Source: Neopararhizobium haloflavum
Lineage (GTDB): Bacteria > Pseudomonadota > Alphaproteobacteria > Rhizobiales > Rhizobiaceae
Assembly: GCF_002750855.1 (NCBI RefSeq)
Contig: NZ_NWUC01000007.1
Location: 186,001-250,000, forward strand
DNA length: 64,000 nucleotides
Direction of reading: 5' to 3'
Made by a program: the position numbers and the translations under genes. This document shows positions 45,355 through 54,351 of the stretch, one piece after another. The notes below the pieces were generated by a model that was not told the origin of the DNA, searched no databases, and was given only the letters and a program-made list of their open reading frames with translations. How positions within the stretch are numbered: the stretch's first letter is position 1; the number at the start of each line of letters is the position of its first letter.

Positions 45355-47715
45355 TCAGCCTCCGACTTCAGCCCTCAGCCGCTCGATCGCCATCAGCACC
45401 CGTTCCGGCGTGGCAGGCGCATCGAGACGTGGGCAGATGCGGTAGCCGGCAACACTCGCCGCCGCCATCGACAGGGCTTCCAGCACCGAAATGGCCAGCA
45501 TGAAAGGCGGCTCGCCAACGGCCTTTGACCGCTTGACGGTCGCCTCATGATTCTTCGACCAATCAGCGAGCTTCACGTTGAAGACGCGAGGACGGTCCGA
45601 GGCGAGCGGAATCTTGTAGGTGGAGGGAGCGTGCGTACGCAGCCGACCCTTGTCGTCCCACCAGAGTTCTTCCGTCGTCAGCCAGCCCATCCCCTGGATA
45701 AAGCCGCCCTCGATCTGGCCGATGTCGATCGCCGGGTTCAGAGAACGCCCGACGTCATGCAGGATATCCGTGCGATCGACATGATATTCGCCGGTGAGCG
45801 TGTCGACGGAAACTTCCGAGCACGAAGCACCATAGGCGAAGTAGTAGAACGGCCGCCCTTCGCCCTTGTCCCTGTCCCAGTGGATCTTCGGCGTCTTGTA
45901 GAAGCCGGCGGCCGACAGCTGAACGCGGGCCTGGTAGGCAAGCTGGATGAAATCGGCAAATGCGATCAGCTGATTGCCCACCTGCACCTGATTGACCGTA
46001 AACACCACCTGGTCGCGCTCGACCGACCATTTCTCCGCCGCGAAATCACGGAGCCGGTCCTTGATCTGCTCGGCGGCATCGGCCGCTGCCATGCCGTTGA
46101 GATCGGAACCGGACGAGGCTGCCGTCGCCGAGGTGTTCGGCACCTTGGCAGTGGTCGTGGCCGTGATCTTGACGTGGGCGAGATCGACCTGGAAAGCATC
46201 TGCCAGCACCTGCGCGACCTTCGTGTTGAGGCCCTGCCCCATCTCGGTCCCGCCATGGTTCAGGTGGATCGAGCCGTCGGTATAGATATGCACGAGCGCG
46301 CCGGCCTGATTGTACTCCGTCTTGGTGAAGGAGATGCCGAATTTCACCGGCGTCAGCGCGATCCCCTTCTTCACCACACGGCTTGTCGCATTGAATTCAA
46401 CGATCGCCTTGCGACGCGCCTGGTAGTCGGCGCTCGCCTCCAGTTCCGCCACGATGCGCGGTGCGATGTTGTCCTCCACCGTCTGGTGATAGGGCGTGAC
46501 GTTGCGTCCCTCGCCGTAGAAGTTGGCCTTGCGCACCGCCAGCGGGTCCTTGCCGAGCGCGTAGGCAATCTCCTCGATCATTCGCTCGCAGCCGACCATG
46601 CCCTGCGGTCCGCCAAAACCACGGAATGCCGTATTGGACACGGTGTTGGTCTTCAGCGGCTTGGAGGTCAGATGGACCGAGGGGAAATAGTACGCGTTGT
46701 CGGCATGGAACAGGGCGCGGTCGGTCACTGGTCCAGAGAGATCGGCCGAAAATCCGCAGCGCGCCGCGTAGGTGGCATCGACACCCTCAATGCGCCCATC
46801 GTCATCGAAGCCGACCGCATAAGCGACGTGGAAATCGTGCCGCTTGCCGGTCGCCACCATGTCGTCGTCACGGTCGGGTCGAATCTTGACGGCACGTCCC
46901 AGCCTCTTGGCGGCGAGCGCCGCAACGGCGGCGAACAAATTCGCCTGGGTCTCCTTGCCCCCGAAGCCGCCGCCCATGCGACGCACGTTGACCGTTACCG
47001 CGTTGGAAGGAATGCCGAGCACATGACCGACCATGTGCTGTACTTCGCTGGGGTGCTGCGTTGACGACCAGACAATTACATCGTCATCCTCGCCGGGAAT
47101 TGCCATGGCGACCTGACCTTCGAGATAGAAGTGGTCCTGGCCGCCAATGCGCATCTCCCCGGCGAGGCGGTGCTTCGCCTTGGCCAGCGCATCCAGCGCA
47201 TCGCCGCGTTTCAGCGTCATCGGCGGGAACACCATGGGCAGCCCGGCCTTGTCGGCCTCCACCACGTCGGTCACGTGGGCCAGCTCGCTGTAGCTGATCT
47301 CGGCCTTCCTTGCCGCACGCCGTGCCGCCTCGCGCGTTTCCGCCACGACGGCGAAGATCGGCTGGCCATGAAATTCTACCCGTTTCGATGCGAACACCGG
47401 ATCGTCATGCCGCCCGACCGGGCTCACGTCGTTCTCGCCGGGAATGTCCTTTGCCGTTAGAACCGCGACGACGCCTGGCTGGCGCTGGACCGCATCGAGG
47501 TCGATCGAGACGATATCGGCATGTGCCCGCTCGGAAAGCCCGAGATAGGCATGCAGCGTACCGAACGGCTCGGTCAGGTCGTCGATATATTCGGCCGTGC
47601 CCGTGACGTGCTTGTGGGCGGAATCGTGCTGCTGACGCCGGTGAACCCCGCCCTTGATTTCGTTCTTTTCGAGCTTGACGGCCTTGCTCTCGGCCATGCG
47701 TTCGATCGTGTTCAT
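45355..47715 (-). CDS. xdhB: Xanthine dehydrogenase, molybdenum-binding subunit
   Basis: 786 residues. Moco-binding motifs are NVRRMGGGFGGKETQ, NTAFRGFGGPQGM, LNHGGTEMGQGLNTK and the C-terminal GEPPFMLAISVLEAL with the base-catalytic Glu; the N-terminus HKHVTGTAEYIDDL is the usual small domain. It oxidises hypoxanthine and xanthine to urate with the XdhA subunit. The ATG at 47715 is six bases after GGAGG, so the preceding GTG is not needed. 11 bp after xdhA. Confidence 0.96.
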   Translation of the reverse strand: MNTIERMAESKAVKLEKNEIKGGVHRRQQHDSAHKHVTGTAEYIDDLTEPFGTLHAYLGLSERAHADIVSIDLDAVQRQPGVVAVLTAKDIPGENDVSPVGRHDDPVFASKRVEFHGQPIFAVVAETREAARRAARKAEISYSELAHVTDVVEADKAGLPMVFPPMTLKRGDALDALAKAKHRLAGEMRIGGQDHFYLEGQVAMAIPGEDDDVIVWSSTQHPSEVQHMVGHVLGIPSNAVTVNVRRMGGGFGGKETQANLFAAVAALAAKRLGRAVKIRPDRDDDMVATGKRHDFHVAYAVGFDDDGRIEGVDATYAARCGFSADLSGPVTDRALFHADNAYYFPSVHLTSKPLKTNTVSNTAFRGFGGPQGMVGCERMIEEIAYALGKDPLAVRKANFYGEGRNVTPYHQTVEDNIAPRIVAELEASADYQARRKAIVEFNATSRVVKKGIALTPVKFGISFTKTEYNQAGALVHIYTDGSIHLNHGGTEMGQGLNTKVAQVLADAFQVDLAHVKITATTTAKVPNTSATAASSGSDLNGMAAADAAEQIKDRLRDFAAEKWSVERDQVVFTVNQVQVGNQLIAFADFIQLAYQARVQLSAAGFYKTPKIHWDRDKGEGRPFYYFAYGASCSEVSVDTLTGEYHVDRTDILHDVGRSLNPAIDIGQIEGGFIQGMGWLTTEELWWDDKGRLRTHAPSTYKIPLASDRPRVFNVKLADWSKNHEATVKRSKAVGEPPFMLAISVLEALSMAAASVAGYRICPRLDAPATPERVLMAIERLRAEVGG

Positions 47716-47726
47716 CACACTCCTCC

Positions 47727-49196
47727 TTACGCCACCTGCCGTTCAAGGCGCACGGATTCGCCCGCGGTCTCCAGCTGGAAGCGGCGCAAGAGATTCATCG
47801 CGACCAAGAGCCGATAATGCGAGGACGCGCGCCAATCCGTGAGCGGTGTGAAATCTTCGGCGAAAAGCGTCACGGCGTCGGCGACGGTCTCCTCCGTCCA
47901 GGCCTTGCCGCGAAGCGCCGCTTCCACATGGCTGGCCCGTTTGGGCGTCGCCGCCATGCCGCCAAAGGCCAGAACGACATCGTCGACCGTTCCCGACGGC
48001 GACAGCGATAGCCGAAAGGCGCCGCAAACCGACGAGATGTCTTCCTCGCGCCGCTTTGAAACCTTGTATGCGGCGAAGCGCGCACCTTCGGCCGGCGCCG
48101 GGATCTCGATCGCCGCGACGAATTCGCCGGGGGCTCGGTCCTGCTTGCCGTAGTCGATGAAGAAATCGGCGATCGGCACGCGTCGCATCCCGTCGCCTTT
48201 GCGCAGCACCACCACCGCGTCGAGCGCAATCAGCGCCGGCGGGGTATCGCCGATCGGTGAACCATTGGCGACATTGCCGCCGATCGTGCCCATGTTGCGC
48301 ACCTGCTCTCCGCCGATCCGGTCCCACAGATCGACGAATTCCGGGTAGCGCTCCGCGATCAACGCGAAAGCTTCCGTGTAGGTGACGCAGGCGCCGATGG
48401 CGAGCATATCGCCCCGCCCCTCGATCGCATGCAGTTCGTCGAGATGCGCAATGAAAACAACCGGTGAGATATCGCGCATGAATTTGGTCACCCACAGGCC
48501 GACATCGGTCGCGCCAGCCACGATGGTAGCCTGCGGTTCGGCCGAAAGCACGTCGGCCAGATCGTCGACCGAGGCCGGCAACACCAGCCGATCGCGCCCC
48601 TCTCCGATCGCAACGCGCCGGCCATCCTTCAGTGCCGCCAGCTTTTCAGTCATCGCCGCGCGCTCGACCATCAGCGGGTCACCCGCCTGTCCGCCCTTGG
48701 CGCAGGCTGCTTCGATCGCCTTGACGATCGGCTCGTAACCGGTGCAGCGGCAGAGATTGCCCTGCAAAGCCTTCTCGACCTGCCCAACCGTGGGCTCGGG
48801 ATTCTGCATCCAGAGCGCATAGGCAGACATGACGAAGCCGGGCGTGCAGAAACCACACTGTGAGGCATCGGCATCGACCATCGCTTGCTGCACCGGATGC
48901 AGGCGCCCGTCCTGTGCCGCCAGATGCTCGACGGTCACGACATGACAGCCATCGAGCGAACCGAGAAATCGAATGCAGGCGTTGACCGTCTCGTAGCGCA
49001 AGGCCCCGGAGGTCAACCGGCCGACGAGAACGGTGCAGGCACCGCAATCGCCTTCCGCACAGCCTTCCTTTGTGCCGCGCAGCCGCGCCGAAAGCCGCAG
49101 CCAGTCGAGAAGCGTCTCGTCCGGCGCGACACGTGAGAGTTCGACGAGCCGGTCGTTCAGATAGAATCGGATAATGTTGCGGATCGCCGCGGTCAT
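47727..49196 (-). CDS. xdhA: Xanthine dehydrogenase, FeS/FAD subunit
   Basis: 489 residues. Two [2Fe-2S] clusters: the plant-type motif KEGCAEGDCGACTV with a further cysteine in VNACIRF, and CGFCTPGF with NLCRCTGYEPI. The FAD domain follows (TIVAGATDVGLWV, GGNVANGSPIGDTPPALIALDA), and the CO-dehydrogenase-flavoprotein C-terminal domain ends the protein. It passes electrons from the Moco subunit to NAD+. GGGGGAG precedes the ATG; only 2 bp separate it from uraH. Confidence 0.96.
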   Translation of the reverse strand: MTAAIRNIIRFYLNDRLVELSRVAPDETLLDWLRLSARLRGTKEGCAEGDCGACTVLVGRLTSGALRYETVNACIRFLGSLDGCHVVTVEHLAAQDGRLHPVQQAMVDADASQCGFCTPGFVMSAYALWMQNPEPTVGQVEKALQGNLCRCTGYEPIVKAIEAACAKGGQAGDPLMVERAAMTEKLAALKDGRRVAIGEGRDRLVLPASVDDLADVLSAEPQATIVAGATDVGLWVTKFMRDISPVVFIAHLDELHAIEGRGDMLAIGACVTYTEAFALIAERYPEFVDLWDRIGGEQVRNMGTIGGNVANGSPIGDTPPALIALDAVVVLRKGDGMRRVPIADFFIDYGKQDRAPGEFVAAIEIPAPAEGARFAAYKVSKRREEDISSVCGAFRLSLSPSGTVDDVVLAFGGMAATPKRASHVEAALRGKAWTEETVADAVTLFAEDFTPLTDWRASSHYRLLVAMNLLRRFQLETAGESVRLERQVA

Positions 49197-49198
49197 CG

Positions 49199-49546
49199 TC
49201 AGCTCCCCCGATAGGTCGAATAGCCGAAGGGCGATATCAGAAGCGGCACATGGTAGTGCGCAGCCCCGTCCTCGATCAGAAACGGCACCGGCACCACATC
49301 ATAAAAGCCTTCCGTTCCGCTCTCACGAAAATACCCTCCGACATGGAAGCGCACTTCGTATCGGCCGGGCTTCAGGTCTGCACCCGAAAGCAGCGGAGCG
49401 TCACAGCGGCCGTCCGCATTCGTCCGCTCCGATTTGACGACGGTTGCCTCGGCGCCATGCCCTTCACACAACTCGATGGTCAGGCCGGACGCCGGCTTGC
49501 CGCTCGCGGTATCCAGAACGTGGGTCGTCAGTCTGCCGCCCGCCAT
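49199..49546 (-). CDS. uraH: 5-hydroxyisourate hydrolase (transthyretin-like)
   Basis: 115 residues. The N-terminal [14 protein letters not shown], the central RTNADGRC and the C-terminal active-site [18 protein letters not shown] (YRGS signature) are intact. It hydrolyses the product of PuuD to OHCU. No periplasmic signal. GGGAGG precedes the ATG at 49546. First gene of uraH-xdhABC, divergent from puuE. Confidence 0.96.
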   Translation of the reverse strand: MAGGRLTTHVLDTASGKPASGLTIELCEGHGAEATVVKSERTNADGRCDAPLLSGADLKPGRYEVRFHVGGYFRESGTEGFYDVVPVPFLIEDGAAHYHVPLLISPFGYSTYRGS

Positions 49547-49632
49547 TTCATATCCTCCCGGGATTCGACGTCTCAAACCTCGGCATTTTTCACCTGTCCT
49601 TGTCGCGAGGGAAGCGGCCGGCGCCCCAAATG

Positions 49633-49656
49633 ACTTTCAAGAAATTCATGGGGAAT
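49633..49656. promoter_or_regulatory. Second copy of the purine-operon palindromic motif
   Basis: ACTTTCAAGAAATTCATGG in the uraH/puuE divergent region matches the motif at 42628-42646 at about 16 of 19 positions. The right arm is degraded here (GGGAATG instead of GAAGTG). Its place between the two catabolic operons fits a shared regulator. Confidence 0.45.
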
Positions 49657-49716
49657 GACCTGGCGCTTTATCGCCTAATCATAGGCCCATTCCGATGATT
49701 TCCGAAAGGCCGGGCA

Positions 49717-51135
49717 ATGCGCTATCCGCGCGATCTTCATGGCTATGGCGAAACCCCACCGCACCCGCAATGGCCGGGTGGCGCGGTCATCGCAGTCCAG
49801 TTCGTTGTCAACTATGAGGAAGGCGGAGAAAACTGCGTGCTGCACGGCGATGCCGCCTCCGAAGCCTTCCTGTCGGAAATTCCCGGTGCCCAGCCATGGC
49901 CGGGCCAGCGTCACTGGAACATGGAATCGGTTTATGAATATGGCGCCCGCGCCGGCTTCTGGCGCCTGCATCGGCTCCTGACCCGCGAGAACGTTCCCGT
50001 CACCGTCTATGGCGTTGCCGAGGCACTGCGCCGATCGCCCGCGCAGGTCGCCGCCATGCAGGCTGCCGGCTGGGAAATCGCCTCGCACGGCCTCAAATGG
50101 ATCGACTACCGCGATCACGGCCGTAACGCCGAGCGCGCCGACATGGACGAGGCGATCCGCCTTCATGCCGCCATCACCGGCGAGCGCCCGGCCGGCTGGT
50201 ATACGGGCCGTTGCTCGGAAAACACCGTCGACCTCGTCACAGGGGAAGGCGGCTTCGCCTATGTCTCCGACAGCTACGCCGACGATCTGCCCTACTGGCA
50301 CGAGCACGCCGGCAGGCACCAGCTTGTCGTCCCCTATACGCTCGAGACCAACGACATGCGGTTCTCGACGATCTCCGGCTTCGCCCAAGGCGAAGACTTC
50401 TACGCCTATCTCCGCGACGCTTTCGACACATTGCATGCCGAGGGTATGGAAGGCAGTCCGAAGATGCTGTCGATCGGCCTTCACTGCCGTCTTGCCGGCC
50501 GCCCCGGGCGCCTGGCCGCGCTGAAGCGATTGATCTCCTACATGAAGGGCCGCGACCGCGTCTGGTTCGCGACCCGCCTCGACATTGCGAACCATTGGCG
50601 CGCAAACCACCCGCCGGTCGCGGGCACGCTCATTCCCTCGCGAATGGAGCGCGCCGATTTCGTCTCCCGCTTCGGCGGCGTCTTCGAACATTCTCCGTGG
50701 ATCGCCGAGCGGGCGTTCGACGGAGAACTTGGCCCGGCAAACGATACGGCCGACGGGCTGCACTTTGCGCTGAAACTGGCTTTCCGCCTCGCCTCCGACG
50801 AGGAAAAGCTCGGCGTTCTGCAAGCACACCCTGATCTGGCTGGCAAACTCGCCGCCGCCAAACGCCTCACCGCCGAGTCCACGGCCGAGCAGGCCGGCGC
50901 CGGCCTTGATGCGCTGAGCGATTCCGAGCGTGCCCGCTTCACCGTACTCAACGACGACTATCAATCGAAATTCGGCTTCCCCTTCATCATTGCGGTGAAG
51001 GGGCTCGACCGCCACGCCATCCTCGCCGCCTTCGAGCGCAGGATCGGCAACGACCGCGAGACCGAAGTCCATACCGCCGCCCGCGAGGTCGAGAAGATTG
51101 CCCTTCTGCGCCTTCGCGACCTGTTTTCCAGATAA
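49717..51135 (+). CDS. puuE: Bifunctional allantoinase (PuuE type) / OHCU decarboxylase (UraD)
   Basis: 472 residues. Residues about 1-305 are the polysaccharide-deacetylase-like allantoinase PuuE (RDLHGYGETPPHPQWPGGA, NYEEGGENC, WEIASHGLKWIDY, GWYTGRCSENT, LSIGLHCRLAGRPGR); about 315-472 are OHCU decarboxylase (FVSRFGGVFEHSPWIAERAF, the catalytic-type ...LQAHPDLAGKLA..., NDDYQSKFGFPFIIAVKG). The fusion covers steps that surround allantoin: UraD makes S-allantoin and PuuE opens it to allantoate. Such fusions are known. Head of the puuE-alc-allA operon. Confidence 0.93.
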   Translation: MRYPRDLHGYGETPPHPQWPGGAVIAVQFVVNYEEGGENCVLHGDAASEAFLSEIPGAQPWPGQRHWNMESVYEYGARAGFWRLHRLLTRENVPVTVYGVAEALRRSPAQVAAMQAAGWEIASHGLKWIDYRDHGRNAERADMDEAIRLHAAITGERPAGWYTGRCSENTVDLVTGEGGFAYVSDSYADDLPYWHEHAGRHQLVVPYTLETNDMRFSTISGFAQGEDFYAYLRDAFDTLHAEGMEGSPKMLSIGLHCRLAGRPGRLAALKRLISYMKGRDRVWFATRLDIANHWRANHPPVAGTLIPSRMERADFVSRFGGVFEHSPWIAERAFDGELGPANDTADGLHFALKLAFRLASDEEKLGVLQAHPDLAGKLAAAKRLTAESTAEQAGAGLDALSDSERARFTVLNDDYQSKFGFPFIIAVKGLDRHAILAAFERRIGNDRETEVHTAAREVEKIALLRLRDLFSR

Positions 51136-51146
51136 GGAGCAAGCTC

Positions 51147-52157
51147 ATGCTGCAGAAAGTCACCGATGCGCCCGATTTCGTGGCCCACGGAATCAACCTC
51201 GCCTCCGCCGGCCTCGGCGCGGAAGCGGTCTATGCCACCGACGAATTCTTCGCGCCGCTCTCGCGCATGCTTTCTGACGCACCCGCCGTCTTCATCGCCG
51301 ACAAGTACGACGATAACGGCAAGTGGATGGACGGCTGGGAATCGCGCCGCAAACGCGGCCCCGGCCACGATTTCTCGATCGTGAAGCTGGCGGTGCCGGG
51401 CCGAATTCTCGGTTTCGACGTCGACACTTCGCATTTCATCGGCAATTATCCGCCCGCCTGCCGCATCGAGGCGGCGCGCGTCGCCGGGACACCCGACGAG
51501 GCAACCGAGTGGGTCGAACTCGTACCACAACGTCCGCTCGGCCCCGGCGCTCACCACTACTTCGCAGCGACGTCCGATGCGATCTGGACCCATGTCCGCC
51601 TTCACATTCACCCCGACGGCGGCGTCGCCCGCCTGCGCGTCTACGGCGAGCCGGAACTTGATCGTTCCGCCGCCGGCGACAGGGTCGTCGACCTCGCCTC
51701 CTCTCTGGCGGGCGGCCGCATCGTCGCCTTCTCCGACGCGCATTTCGGCGACTATCGCCGGCTGCTCGCGCCAGGCCGCGGCCTCGACATGGGCGACGGC
51801 TGGGAGACGCGACGCCGCCGGCAGCCGGGCAACGACTGGATAATCGTCCGTCTCGCCGCCCGCGGCCTCGTCGAAAGCGTGTTGGTCGATACAGCCCACT
51901 ACAAGGGCAACTATCCCCACGCCTGCTCCATTCAGGCCGCCGATCTCGGTGCGATGACGGGCGGCCTCAATGACATGGTGATCAACTCATCCATGTTCTG
52001 GGACGAAATCCTGCCACAGCAGATGCTGGCTGCCGACACGGTTCACGAATTCGCCGCAGACAAGGTGATTTCGTCTGCTCCCGTCACCCACGTTCGCCTC
52101 AACATCTATCCGGATGGCGGCGTCAGCCGCCTCAGGATCAACGGGCGTCTGGTCTGA
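51147..52157 (+). CDS. alc: Allantoicase
   Basis: 336 residues made of two similar allantoicase repeats: ARIxGF..DTSHFIGNYPPACRI in the first (about 85-105) and LVESVLVDTAHYKGNYPHACSI in the second (about 235-260), each ending with the HVRLxIxPDGGVxRLRxxG motif. It splits allantoate into urea and ureidoglycolate, so this organism uses the urea-releasing branch. AAGGAG precedes the ATG, 11 bp after puuE. Confidence 0.95.
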   Translation: MLQKVTDAPDFVAHGINLASAGLGAEAVYATDEFFAPLSRMLSDAPAVFIADKYDDNGKWMDGWESRRKRGPGHDFSIVKLAVPGRILGFDVDTSHFIGNYPPACRIEAARVAGTPDEATEWVELVPQRPLGPGAHHYFAATSDAIWTHVRLHIHPDGGVARLRVYGEPELDRSAAGDRVVDLASSLAGGRIVAFSDAHFGDYRRLLAPGRGLDMGDGWETRRRRQPGNDWIIVRLAARGLVESVLVDTAHYKGNYPHACSIQAADLGAMTGGLNDMVINSSMFWDEILPQQMLAADTVHEFAADKVISSAPVTHVRLNIYPDGGVSRLRINGRLV

Positions 52158-52163
52158 CGGGGC

Positions 52164-52649
52164 ATGACGCGCATTGCGATCGAGCCGCTGACCCGCAAGG
52201 CCTTCGCACCGTTCGGCGACGTCATAGAGATGGAGGGAGCGGTGCGCTTCCCCATCAACGCCGGTCGGTGCACGCGCTTTCACGATCTGGCCAGGATCGA
52301 GACGGCTGGTGAAGGCGCCCGGCCGATCATCAGCATCGTGCGCGGCGAGCCGTACGATCTGCCGCTTGAACTCACGATGGTCGAGCGGCATCCCTTCGGC
52401 AGTCAGGCATTCGTGCCGCTGTCCGACAATCCATTTCTCGTTGTCGTCGCCGAAGACACCGACAACGGACCTGGCCGTCTCCTCGCCTTCCGTACCGCGC
52501 CGGGCCAGGGCATCAACATCGCCATGAACGTCTGGCACGGCATCTTGACGCCACTCGGCGCGATCAGCGATTTTCTTGTCGTCGATCGCGCCGGCGCCGG
52601 CGTCAACCTCGAAGAGTTCTTCTTCAAATCGCCCTGTCTCGTCGGATGA
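52164..52649 (+). CDS. allA: Ureidoglycolate lyase
   Basis: 161-residue cupin-like enzyme: begins IAIEPLTRKAFAPFGDVIE, with INAGRCTRFHDLA, MVERHPFGSQAFVPL, and MNVWHGILTPLGAISDFLVVDR typical of AllA. It releases urea and glyoxylate from ureidoglycolate; glyoxylate then enters the gcl-hyi-glxR route. 6 bp after alc. Confidence 0.95.
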   Translation: MTRIAIEPLTRKAFAPFGDVIEMEGAVRFPINAGRCTRFHDLARIETAGEGARPIISIVRGEPYDLPLELTMVERHPFGSQAFVPLSDNPFLVVVAEDTDNGPGRLLAFRTAPGQGINIAMNVWHGILTPLGAISDFLVVDRAGAGVNLEEFFFKSPCLVG

Positions 52650-52660
52650 CACCGGCATTG

Positions 52661-52684
52661 CCTTCACATTCATGAAGGTCCTTC
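52661..52684 (+). promoter_or_regulatory. Alternating CCTTC/GAAGG half-sites ahead of the purine permease
   Basis: CCTTCA-N6-TGAAGG (52661-52678) is a perfect inverted repeat, and a third half-site CCTTC follows at 52680-52684, forming GAAGG-T-CCTTC. It lies in the 219-bp gap between allA and the permease and may be a dimer-of-dimers regulator site. Confidence 0.4.
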
Positions 52685-52868
52685 TAAGCAAAGCCGGCAA
52701 ATGGCCCGCTTGCCTCCAATGAGCGCCGCGCGCAGGATTACCAATGGCGCGGCTGCGGGGAGAGCGGCCGCCATCTGGAGGTTTCAGCGCATCGATCTGG
52801 CGGCCATGGAACGGCCCCGCCGACCTGCCGCAAGCGGACGGCCGATGCGCGATCGATTGGGAGGCAGC

Positions 52869-54161
52869 ATGCTTGAGAAATTCTTCGCCCTGAAGGCGCA
52901 CGGCACCAGCGCACGCACCGAGGTTCTGGCCGGCATCACGACCTTCCTCACGATGGCGTATATCGTCTTCGTCAATCCGGAAATCCTGTCATCGACCGGG
53001 ATGGACCGCGACGCTGTTTTCGTCGCCACCTGCCTGGCCGCCGCCCTTGGCTCGCTTGTGATGGCCCTAATTGCAAACTGGCCGATCGGCATGGCGCCCG
53101 GCATGGGCCTCAATGCGTTCTTCGCCTTCACGGTGGTCGGCGCCATGGGCTTCACCTGGCAGCAGGCGCTGGGAGCGGTCTTCATCTCCGGCGTCATCTT
53201 CCTGATCCTGACAGTCACCGGCGTTCGCGCCTGGCTGATTGCCGGCATTCCCCAGTCACTGCGAAGCGCCATAGCCGCCGGCATCGGGCTTTTCCTCGGC
53301 ATCATAGCGCTGACGAGCGCCGGGATCGTGGTCGATAGCCCGGCGACGCTCGTAACACTCGGCGATTTGCACCAGACCGGCCCGCTGCTCGCCATCTTCG
53401 GCTTCTTCGTCATCGCGGCACTCGACGCCATGAAGGTGCGTGGCGCGATCCTGATCGGAATCCTGGTAGTCACGGTCCTTGCCATCCTGCTCGGCGTCAG
53501 CGAATTCCAGGGAATTATTTCCATGCCGCCCTCCATCGCTCCGACCTTCATGCAGATGGACATCTGGGGCGCGCTCGGCGTCGGTGTCTTTCAAGTCATT
53601 CTTGTGTTCGTGCTGGTCGAGGTATTCGACGCGACGGGAACACTGATCGGTGTGGCAAAGCGTGCCGGTCTCATCGAACCGGGAAAGCCCAACAACCTCG
53701 GCCGGGCGCTGTTCGCGGACTCCACGGCCATAATCGGCGGTTCCATGCTCGGCACATCGAGCACGACCGCCTATGTCGAAAGTGCGTCCGGTGTGCAGGC
53801 GGGGGGCCGAACGGGGCTGACCGCTCTTGTCATCGCGCTGCTCTTTCTTGCGGCGCTCTTCATATCGCCGCTCGCCGGCGCCGTTCCGGCCTATGCGACG
53901 GCACCCGCCCTCCTCTACGTGGCCGGCCTCATGATGCGCGAACTGGTCGACATCGAATGGGCCGATGTCACAGAGGCGACGCCGGCCGCCCTGACGGCGC
54001 TCGCCATGCCGCTGACCTATTCGATCGCCAACGGCCTTGCCTTCGGCTTCATAAGCTATGCCGTGCTCAAGCTCGTCACCGGGAAGGCCCGCGACGTGCA
54101 TCCGGCCACCTGGGTCGTCGCTGCGCTCTTTGTCATCCGCTTCGCCTTCTTCGCGGAGTAG
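52869..54161 (+). CDS. NCS2-family purine permease (AzgA-like)
   Basis: 430 residues, twelve or more transmembrane segments. MLEKFFALKAHGTSARTEVLAGITTFLTMAYI is the AzgA-subfamily N-terminus; NWPIGMAPGMGLNAFFAFTVV, VLVEVFDATGTLIGVAKRAGL and GTSSTTAYVESASGVQAGGRTGLTAL are its further signatures. It imports guanine, hypoxanthine or adenine by proton symport and would supply GuaD/XdhAB. The start follows GGGAGG; the frame extends upstream but is not conserved. A hairpin follows 9 bp after the stop. Confidence 0.92.
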   Translation: MLEKFFALKAHGTSARTEVLAGITTFLTMAYIVFVNPEILSSTGMDRDAVFVATCLAAALGSLVMALIANWPIGMAPGMGLNAFFAFTVVGAMGFTWQQALGAVFISGVIFLILTVTGVRAWLIAGIPQSLRSAIAAGIGLFLGIIALTSAGIVVDSPATLVTLGDLHQTGPLLAIFGFFVIAALDAMKVRGAILIGILVVTVLAILLGVSEFQGIISMPPSIAPTFMQMDIWGALGVGVFQVILVFVLVEVFDATGTLIGVAKRAGLIEPGKPNNLGRALFADSTAIIGGSMLGTSSTTAYVESASGVQAGGRTGLTALVIALLFLAALFISPLAGAVPAYATAPALLYVAGLMMRELVDIEWADVTEATPAALTALAMPLTYSIANGLAFGFISYAVLKLVTGKARDVHPATWVVAALFVIRFAFFAE

Positions 54162-54169
54162 CGCGCCTT

Positions 54170-54193
54170 GGGACGCCGCGAGCGCGGCGTCCC
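54170..54193 (+). terminator. Perfect 10-bp stem downstream of the purine permease
   Basis: GGGACGCCGC pairs with GCGGCGTCCC around loop GAGC, 9 bp past the permease stop. A weak TTCG follows instead of a T-run, so it is a terminator-like or RNA-stabilising hairpin. Confidence 0.6.
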
Positions 54194-54306
54194 TTCGATG
54201 CAGCCCTGCCACGATTGACGTTTCATTCAGTGTGTTGAGCAATCCCCGGTTGCTCTCGCAAGCGGCGGTTCTACCATGATCGCCGGGCCCATGATTCGCG
54301 CCGGAC

Positions 54307-54325
54307 GGCACTTGCGTGAGGTGCC
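54307..54325 (+). promoter_or_regulatory. Leader hairpin of the glucan-synthase operon
   Basis: GGCACTT (54307-54313) pairs with AGGTGCC (54319-54325) with one G-U pair, 26 bases before the first gene. Further upstream GAGCAA-N7-TTGCTC (54237-54255) is a perfect inverted repeat, a possible operator. No promoter with good -35/-10 spacing is evident. Confidence 0.35.
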
Positions 54326-54351
54326 CGAACGTCGACGCCCAGCAGGATGGC

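Noticed and set aside
45547-47064. 505-codon open frame opposite xdhB
   Set aside because: Antisense to a fully motif-complete xdhB; no domain resemblance. Other long opposite frames (11828-12826, 13395-14570, 22439-23644, 29186-30352, 31781-32911, 49675-51072, 53256-54653, 59414-60706) were rejected for the same reason.
54170-54193. Hairpin as a mobile repeat (REP/RIME-like) unit
   Set aside because: I do not see a second copy of the stem sequence in the window; it is better read as a terminator-like hairpin of the preceding permease.
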